Source: Alphaproteobacteria bacterium | Lineage (GTDB): Bacteria > Pseudomonadota > Alphaproteobacteria > Rhizobiales > Aestuariivirgaceae | DNA length: 11,367 nt | Direction of reading: 5' to 3' | Assembly: GCA_026400595.1 (NCBI GenBank) | Contig: JAPLOT010000232.1 | Location: 1-11,367 of the forward strand | Part shown: positions 6,944-11,367 of the stretch, piece after piece | Numbering within the stretch: the first letter of the stretch is position 1 | Layout of the letters: the number at the start of each line of letters is the position of its first letter | Program-made: the position numbers and the translations under genes | The notes under the pieces: generated by a model | Told to the model about the DNA's origin: nothing | Databases searched by the model: none | What the model saw: the letters and a program-made list of their open reading frames with translations, nothing else

Positions 6944-7809
6944 CTCTCAAAGTCGCCTATCAGGGCGAACCTGGTGCCAACTCCCACATCGCATGCCTGG
7001 AGGTCTATCCCGACTGCGAGCCGCTCTCCTGCGGCACCTTCGAGGATGCCTTCCAGGCGGTGAAGGATGGCGAGGCGCAGCTGGCGATGATCCCCATCGA
7101 CAATTCGGTGGCGGGCCGGGTCGCCGATATCCATCACCTCTTGCCGCGGTCCAATCTCTATATCGTCGGCGAGCATTTCCTGCCCGTGCATCATCAGCTG
7201 ATGCTGGCGCCCGGCGCCGATCTGTCGACCGTCAGGACCGTGCACAGCCACGTTCATGCCCTCGGCCAGTGCCGCAAGATCATGCGCGAACTCGGCCTCA
7301 AGCCAGTTGTCGCCGCCGACACGGCAGGGGCCGCCCGCGAGCTTTCGCAGTCCCTCGATCCCGCCCGCGCGGCCATCGCCACCCGGCTGGCGGCCGAGAT
7401 CTATGGCCTCAAGGTGGTGCGCGAGGACATCGAGGACGAGGCGCACAACACCACCCGCTTCGTCATCCTCTCGCCCACGCCGCAGGATGCCGAGCAGGAG
7501 GATCAGCCGGTGATCACCAGCTTTGTCTTCCGTGTACGGAATGTTCCGGCGGCGCTCTACAAGGCCATGGGCGGCTTCGCCACCAACGGCGTGAACATGA
7601 CCAAGCTCGAGTCCTATCAGCTCGAAGGCCAGTTCTCGGCGACCCAGTTCTATGCCGACATCGAAGGCCATCCGGCCGATCGCAACGTCCGCCTGGCCCT
7701 GGAGGAGCTCGAGTTCTTTTCCAGCTACCTGCGCATTCTTGGCGTCTACAAGGCAGCGCCGCTGCGGGCCGAGATCGCGCGCCGCATGGAGATGCCTCAA
7801 TCCTCCTGA
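6940..7809 (+). CDS. pheA: Prephenate dehydratase (monofunctional, ACT domain)
   Basis: Converts prephenate to phenylpyruvate, the committed step to phenylalanine. The 289-residue protein starts at the ATG at 6940, overlapping the kdsB stop by four bases and preceded by GAGGA (6928-6932). A longer in-frame extension upstream lies inside kdsB and is not real. The catalytic domain (about 1-178) has VAYQGEPGANS (5-15), the IPIDNSVAGRV loop (51-61) and the signature NTTRF (170-174), whose Thr is essential in the family. The ACT regulatory domain (about 192-270) carries GVNMTKLESYQ (217-227), where the classic phenylalanine-binding ESRP motif is replaced by ESYQ, a form I recall as common in alphaproteobacteria. 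There is no chorismate mutase domain at the N-terminus, so that activity must be encoded elsewhere. The last 13 bases overlap the end of nudC on the opposite strand. Confidence 0.97.
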   Translation: MTLKVAYQGEPGANSHIACLEVYPDCEPLSCGTFEDAFQAVKDGEAQLAMIPIDNSVAGRVADIHHLLPRSNLYIVGEHFLPVHHQLMLAPGADLSTVRTVHSHVHALGQCRKIMRELGLKPVVAADTAGAARELSQSLDPARAAIATRLAAEIYGLKVVREDIEDEAHNTTRFVILSPTPQDAEQEDQPVITSFVFRVRNVPAALYKAMGGFATNGVNMTKLESYQLEGQFSATQFYADIEGHPADRNVRLALEELEFFSSYLRILGVYKAAPLRAEIARRMEMPQSS

Positions 7810-8654
7810 AGCGCCAGGCGTACCAGTTCATGCGCGATGGCATAGGGATTGGTGGCCCAGAGTCCCTGCGGATGGGTGCGGTCCAGCATCATCAGGGCTT
7901 CCGCGCGGTCGAACCAGCGCGCATCCTCCAGCTCCTTGTCGTCCAGGCTGATCCGGTCCGTCAGCGCTTCGCCGATCAGGCCGATCATCAGGCTTGACGG
8001 AAAGGGCCAGGGCTGGCTTGCGGCATAGCGGACAGTGCCGACCGTGATGCCCGCCTCTTCCAGCACTTCGCGTCGGGCCGCGTCCTCGATCGTCTCGCCG
8101 GGTTCGAGGAAGCCCGCCAGCGCCGAATACATGCCGGCAGTCCATGCCGGCTGACGGCCGAGCAGGATGCGCGAACCGTGGCGCACCACCATGATGATGA
8201 CGGGGTCCGTCCGCGGAAAATGGTCCATGCCGCAGCTGTCGCAGTGGCGGCGGTAGCCGCCGTCGGCCACGCGGTTTCGCCCGCCGCAGTTGGAGCAGAA
8301 ACCGCGGCGCTCATGCCACTGGATCAGCGCGTGGGCCTGGGCGGCGATGCCAAGTTCCTCGGCGGGCAGGAGGTTCTCCATGGCGAGGCTGCGCAGGGGC
8401 GTGAGGTCTTCGGTCAGCACCGAGTTGCAGGCGAACCAGGGCGCGCCCGCAGCGTCCCGCCCGAGAAAGACGACCAGAGGTGCATCGCCGGCGGGCCGGT
8501 CGGTGACGAGATGCCCCCCGGCAGCCAGTGTTCCTTCGCCGTTGATGTGGACCATCTTTGCATCTGGCGCGCGCCGCTGGGCCTCCACCCACGCCGCATC
8601 GGAACGCCGGTTGGCGCAACGGTCGAGCCGGTTGCCGATGTAAGCTAGTGCCAT
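7797..8654 (-). CDS. nudC: NADH pyrophosphatase / NAD-capped RNA hydrolase (Nudix family)
   Basis: Nudix hydrolase of 285 residues that cleaves NADH to NMNH and AMP; family members also remove NAD caps from RNA. All hallmarks are present: an N-terminal domain (about 1-110); a four-cysteine zinc ribbon (Cys120, Cys123, Cys138, Cys141 in FCSNCG and HCDSCG); the DHFPRTDPVIIM stretch (144-155); the Nudix box at 181-203 (GFLEPGETIEDAARREVLEEAGI with the REVLEE core); and the NADH-specific SQPWPFPSS (213-221). The ATG at 8654 follows a GAGG sequence about 12 bases upstream. The gene converges on pheA, overlapping it by 13 bases, and no terminator can fit between them. Upstream lies the merR terminator. 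No key residue is missing, so it should be active. Confidence 0.96.
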   Translation of the reverse strand: MALAYIGNRLDRCANRRSDAAWVEAQRRAPDAKMVHINGEGTLAAGGHLVTDRPAGDAPLVVFLGRDAAGAPWFACNSVLTEDLTPLRSLAMENLLPAEELGIAAQAHALIQWHERRGFCSNCGGRNRVADGGYRRHCDSCGMDHFPRTDPVIIMVVRHGSRILLGRQPAWTAGMYSALAGFLEPGETIEDAARREVLEEAGITVGTVRYAASQPWPFPSSLMIGLIGEALTDRISLDDKELEDARWFDRAEALMMLDRTHPQGLWATNPYAIAHELVRLALQED

Positions 8655-8670
8655 TCCGGAAGGGATCCTC

Positions 8671-8710
8671 GCAAAACAAAATCGCCCGGGCGACTATTCA
8701 CCCGGACGAT
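8671..8710 (-). terminator. Rho-independent terminator of the merR-type gene
   Basis: On the minus strand, ATCGTCCGGG (8710-8701) pairs with CCCGGGCGAT (8690-8681) through one G-U pair, leaving a 10-base loop, and is followed by TTTGTTTTGC (8680-8671). It lies about 25 bases past the regulator's stop and ends before the nudC ATG, so it separates the two minus-strand genes. A nudC promoter would have to lie within or just after it; none is obvious. Confidence 0.88.
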
Positions 8711-8734
8711 GGCATCGGCAATATGCTGCGGTGG

Positions 8735-9184
8735 TCAGCTGGCGCTGGCGGCACTCTTGGGAGCGTTGCCGGCGGCCTCGCGTTCCTTGAGCATGCCGTC
8801 GACGACCACGACGGTACGCTCCAGATCGGCGATGGCATCTTCAAGCTCGACCCGCTGCTTGCGCAGGGCCTCGAGACGTTCGCGCATCTTGGTGGAGGCG
8901 ATCCGCAGCTGGGTCAGCTGGCCGTCGCGAAGATTGTAGAGATCGAGCATCTCCTTGATCTCTTCCAGCGCGAAGCCGACCTTCTTTCCGCGCAGGATCA
9001 GCTGCAGCCGGGCGCGATCGCGGTAGCTGAACAGCCGGGTCCAGCCGCGCCGGGCCGGATGAAGAAGCCCCTTCTGTTCGTAGAAGCGCAGGGTACGGGG
9101 GGTGACATCGAACTCCCGGCACAGCTCGGTAATCGAGTAGGTACGGTCGCGGTTGGACCGGTCTCTGGTTTCGCTTGTGGTCAT
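8735..9184 (-). CDS. MerR-family transcriptional regulator
   Basis: DNA-binding regulator of 149 residues. The start at 9184 has a strong GGAGG site (9198-9194) nine bases before the ATG. Domains: a short polar N-terminus, the MerR winged helix from about 16 (YSITELCREFDVTPRTLRFY at 16-35, then EQKGLLHPARRG and the wing residues), LRGKKVGFALEEIKEML (64-80), a dimerising coiled coil at about 88-135, and a short Ala/Ser-rich tail. There is no effector domain beyond the coiled coil. The only cysteine (Cys22) is in the recognition region, so a thiol metal site as in MerR or ZntR is not present. The sequence resembles the group that includes LiuR-type regulators of branched-chain amino acid or acyl-CoA breakdown, but that is a loose resemblance and the ligand and targets are unknown. 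It diverges from the podJ-like gene across about 300 bases. Confidence 0.9.
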   Translation of the reverse strand: MTTSETRDRSNRDRTYSITELCREFDVTPRTLRFYEQKGLLHPARRGWTRLFSYRDRARLQLILRGKKVGFALEEIKEMLDLYNLRDGQLTQLRIASTKMRERLEALRKQRVELEDAIADLERTVVVVDGMLKEREAAGNAPKSAASAS

Positions 9185-9235
9185 TCTCTGCGTCCTCCAG
9201 CGATTCGTGCCGTGATTGGCGTGCTGACAGCCCCT

Positions 9236-9266
9236 TTACATAGCGTCGTAACGGCAGGTTTTGCAA
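9236..9266 (-). promoter_or_regulatory. Probable promoter and operator of the merR-type gene
   Basis: On the minus strand, TTGCAA (9266-9261) and TATGTA (9242-9237) are 18 bases apart, a good sigma70-like pair that would give a leader of about 45 bases before the ATG. A dyad TTAC-N8-GTAA (9236-9251) overlaps the -10 element. MerR proteins usually bind dyads in the spacer of slightly long promoters and often control their own gene, so autoregulation is a reasonable inference. Confidence 0.5.
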
Positions 9267-9370
9267 GTTTGCGACAGAACGTTTCAGCGGGTTTCTGCGG
9301 GAGCTCCGGCCCGATGGCGAGGCTGTTGCCGCCTCCCGTCCCTCCGGTTTCGCAAGGAAGGAACAAGTGC

Positions 9371-9399
9371 TTAACCGAATATTTACCAAACCCGTTAAC
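9371..9399 (+). promoter_or_regulatory. CtrA-like binding site upstream of podJ
   Basis: TTAA (9371-9374), seven bases, then TTTAC (9382-9386) matches the CtrA consensus TTAA-N7-TTAAC with one mismatch. A further TTAAC lies at 9395-9399. The cluster is in an AT-rich patch about 90-115 bases before the podJ start. CtrA is the cell-cycle master regulator of alphaproteobacteria, and podJ is a cell-cycle-controlled gene in Caulobacter. The site is short, so chance is possible. Confidence 0.4.
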
Positions 9400-9403
9400 T
9401 TTT

Positions 9404-9422
9404 GGGCAGGGAAAACCTGCCC
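9404..9422. other. Perfect short hairpin in the podJ leader region
   Basis: GGGCAGG (9404-9410) and CCTGCCC (9416-9422) are exact inverted repeats around a GAAAA loop. No T-run follows on either strand, so it is not a terminator of the usual type. It could be an operator for a dimeric protein or an RNA structure in the podJ leader, depending on where transcription starts. Confidence 0.45.
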
Positions 9423-9485
9423 GGCCCGCGCGACCAATTCTTCGGATTGCGTGGTGCCAGGGTGGCCAGACGAGAGAAAAGCACA

Positions 9486-11367
9486 ATGAAACCGGGCATC
9501 CCGTGGAGCGTGAAGGGCATCGAGCCGGAGGTTCGCGAAGCAGCAAAGCACGCTGCACGAAAGGCCGGACTCACCCTGGGCGAGTGGCTCAACACGGTGA
9601 TTCTCGACCAATCCGAAGAAGCGGGGGCCGAAAAACCCGCGGAATCCGCCGCTTCGGAAGAATATTTTGGCGATGCCCGCAAGCCGGCGCCGCGGCGCGA
9701 GGAGACAACGGTTCGCCTTGAGGATATTGCCCATCAGTTGTCCCGCCTCGCCCAGCGCGAGCGTGAATCCGCAACCATCCTGCCCTATGAGGCGCCACGC
9801 GCCGCCCATGAGGACAGCGCCGCGCTCAACCGAATCTTCGAACGCATTGATGGGAACGAGCGTCAGACGGTCGAGGCCTTCACGGCGGTCAACGAGAGAC
9901 TCTCGGTCCTCGGCCGGCAGATCGCCATGGCGCCGCGGACACCGGCCTTCGAGAAGCCGGAAGATGTACCTGGCTTCTCCGCCCTCGAGACGGCCATTCG
10001 CAACGTCGTCGAGCATCTGGAACTGAGCGACAAGCGGACGCGCGAGAGCCTGCGGACAATGCAGGATCGCCTGGCCGAGATGTCCCAGCGCGCCATCCAT
10101 ACGGATGCCGAGGAGGTGCTGCGGACCGCGCCGGCCTTTACGGCGCTGGAGGCCCGCATGTCGGGCCTGGTCGAGCGCCTCGAGCGGTCGGAGGCCCAGC
10201 AGCAGGCCTTGCCGGACGTGGTTCGCGCCGAGCTCAATCAATTGGCCGATCGCATCGAGGCCGTGCGCAGTGCGGCCGCGGACGAAACCGAAAGAGTTCA
10301 GACGGCAGCGGTGATCGCCGCCCAGAATGAGCTGCGCGACATCGAAGGCCGCATTCTCGGTCTGCTGAAGGAAGCGCAGGCCACGCTGGTGAGCCAGTCC
10401 GCCACGGCCGCCGATCTGCAGCAACTGCGCGACGAGATCGGTTCGATCAATCGGCACATCGACGCGTTCGGCACCGGCCTGGCGAGCGATGACGACCTCA
10501 ACGCATTGCGCGTGGCGATGGAGCAGCTCTCTGCCCGGGTGGCGCAGGGCCCGGACATGCGGCCCCTGGCCGACATGGACCGTCGGCTTGCCGAACTGAC
10601 CTTGCAGCTTGAAAGCGCCGGCCAGGACGATGGCCATCAGCCGCAGTTCGCCGAACTGGAACGCCGCATCGCAGACCTCGACGACCGGCTCGGCGAGGCC
10701 ATGCGCCTGAATGGCGACAGCAAGGCGGTTGGCCACCTGGAACAGCAGATCGCCGAGATCGGCGAGCGGCTCGGCCGGACTGAGCAGCAGCTGGGCACCA
10801 TCGAGACCATCGAACAGGCGGTCCATCAGCTCTATCAGGGCCTCGAGGAAAATCGCGCCTTCGCCAGCCAGATGGCGGAAGATGCGGCCAATCGGGCGGC
10901 GGATCGCGTGATGGCGGCAGCGCGCGCCCAGATGGGCGAGCCCTCGCAGGAACTTCAGGCGCTGCGCGACGGGCTTGCCGCCGTGCGCGACAGTGCCGCC
11001 AATGCCGATCAGCGCAATCAGGAGACGCTCGTCGCCGTCCACGAGACGCTGGAGCAGATCGTCGAGAAGCTGGCCGAGCTTGAAACCTCGGCGGCCGGCC
11101 ACCAGGTGGCCGCGAGCCTGGCGCAGCAGGTGGCGCCGGCCTGGACGCCGCCGCCGGTCATGCCGCCCGTCGCGGCTGGCCCCGGCGAGGTGAAGCCCGC
11201 TTCGCCCTTCTTCGATCCCTCGGGCGCCTTCTTCGATCCGGCACCGGCTGCGCAGGCCGCGCCGCTGGCTGCGCCGGAGCCCGAACTTCCGGCGCCCGCA
11301 GCAGCTCCCGGACGGGAAGCGCCCGCCGCAATGGTCGAACCCATCCTCCCGGAGACGGCGGCGGCCG
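9486..11367 (+). CDS. podJ: PodJ-type polar localization factor (3' end cut off by window)
   Basis: Large cell-pole organising protein; 627 codons are visible and stay open to the window edge. The ATG at 9486, after a weak GAGAG ribosome site, gives the conserved PodJ beginning MKPGIPWSVKGIEPEVREAA, continuing to LTLGEWLNTVI near residue 39. From about 70 to 545 the chain is Glu/Gln/Leu/Ala/Arg-rich with heptad-like spacing (for example LERRIADLDDRLGEAM), consistent with long coiled coils. From about 546 it becomes a Pro/Ala-rich linker with FFDP repeated at 575-578 and 582-585. Family members continue with a membrane segment, Sel1 repeats and a periplasmic peptidoglycan-binding domain, expected beyond the window. 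In Caulobacter PodJ sets up the flagellar/pilus pole, and in Agrobacterium it marks the old pole and limits polar growth. A polar scaffold role is inferred here. Confidence 0.9.
   Translation, partial: MKPGIPWSVKGIEPEVREAAKHAARKAGLTLGEWLNTVILDQSEEAGAEKPAESAASEEYFGDARKPAPRREETTVRLEDIAHQLSRLAQRERESATILPYEAPRAAHEDSAALNRIFERIDGNERQTVEAFTAVNERLSVLGRQIAMAPRTPAFEKPEDVPGFSALETAIRNVVEHLELSDKRTRESLRTMQDRLAEMSQRAIHTDAEEVLRTAPAFTALEARMSGLVERLERSEAQQQALPDVVRAELNQLADRIEAVRSAAADETERVQTAAVIAAQNELRDIEGRILGLLKEAQATLVSQSATAADLQQLRDEIGSINRHIDAFGTGLASDDDLNALRVAMEQLSARVAQGPDMRPLADMDRRLAELTLQLESAGQDDGHQPQFAELERRIADLDDRLGEAMRLNGDSKAVGHLEQQIAEIGERLGRTEQQLGTIETIEQAVHQLYQGLEENRAFASQMAEDAANRAADRVMAAARAQMGEPSQELQALRDGLAAVRDSAANADQRNQETLVAVHETLEQIVEKLAELETSAAGHQVAASLAQQVAPAWTPPPVMPPVAAGPGEVKPASPFFDPSGAFFDPAPAAQAAPLAAPEPELPAPAAAPGREAPAAMVEPILPETAAA

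Larger units (their letters stand above)
9185..9485. other. Intergenic region between the merR-type gene and podJ
   Basis: About 300 bases with no credible gene; frames that cross it are continuations of antisense frames of the neighbours. The left third holds the merR ribosome site, one GATTC sequence (9202-9206, a possible CcrM methylation site) and the merR promoter. The right half is richer in A and T (roughly 9355-9405) and holds the CtrA-like site and a hairpin. A specific podJ promoter could not be assigned. Confidence 0.7.

Noticed and set aside
8841..11102. A 753-codon open frame on the minus strand across the podJ region and into merR
   Set aside because: It is antisense to podJ and out of frame with merR. 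Its composition (His/Gln/Arg/Leu/Gly-rich) is typical of the shadow of a GC-rich gene, and it has no family motif.
1..11367. Mobile elements, CRISPR arrays, tRNA or rRNA genes
   Set aside because: No transposase or integrase motifs, no spaced repeat arrays, and no recognisable tRNA or rRNA sequence on either strand by reading.

Overview
The window reads as a chromosomal segment of a high-GC alphaproteobacterium, most likely of the Rhizobiales (Hyphomicrobiales). The evidence is a yej peptide-transporter operon with two tandem yejA genes, a CycM-type membrane cytochrome c, a GDLP-type KdsB, an ACT-domain prephenate dehydratase with the 'ESYQ' variant, and the N-terminal two thirds (or less) of a PodJ-type polar localization factor. 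Every gene belongs to a family I recognise. No transposase, integrase, tRNA, rRNA, CRISPR array or phage gene is visible, and base and codon use look uniform.

Left part (1-5396, minus strand): an ABC oligopeptide uptake operon transcribed right to left, yejA1 - yejA2 - yejB - yejE (cut by the window edge). The ATPase gene yejF is expected just outside. Gene spacing is very tight: a 4-base GTGA overlap, then gaps of 8 and 3 bases. The two binding proteins seem to use different export routes, Tat for YejA1 and Sec for YejA2. YejA2 carries a perfect in-frame 54-bp tandem duplication (18 residues repeated), the most unusual feature of the window.

Middle (5461-8654): a strong intrinsic terminator, then cycM (minus), diverging from a kdsB-pheA pair (plus) that overlaps by ATGA. 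pheA runs tail to tail into nudC (minus), and the two coding regions overlap by 13 bases. These are housekeeping functions: respiratory electron transfer, Kdo activation for lipopolysaccharide, phenylalanine synthesis, and NADH/NAD-RNA pyrophosphatase.

Right part (8671-11367): a terminator and a MerR-family regulator gene (minus) with a recognisable sigma70-like promoter and a dyad that may be its own operator. A roughly 300-base intergenic region follows, holding a CtrA-like TTAA-N7-TTTAC site and a perfect hairpin. The podJ-like gene then runs off the right edge; its visible part is a conserved N-terminal motif, a long coiled-coil region and the start of a Pro/Ala-rich linker.

Overall this is an ordinary core-genome region. 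I see no convincing undescribed system. The points worth checking are the 54-bp duplication in yejA2, the Tat/Sec split between the paired binding proteins, and the candidate regulatory sites in the merR-podJ intergenic region.
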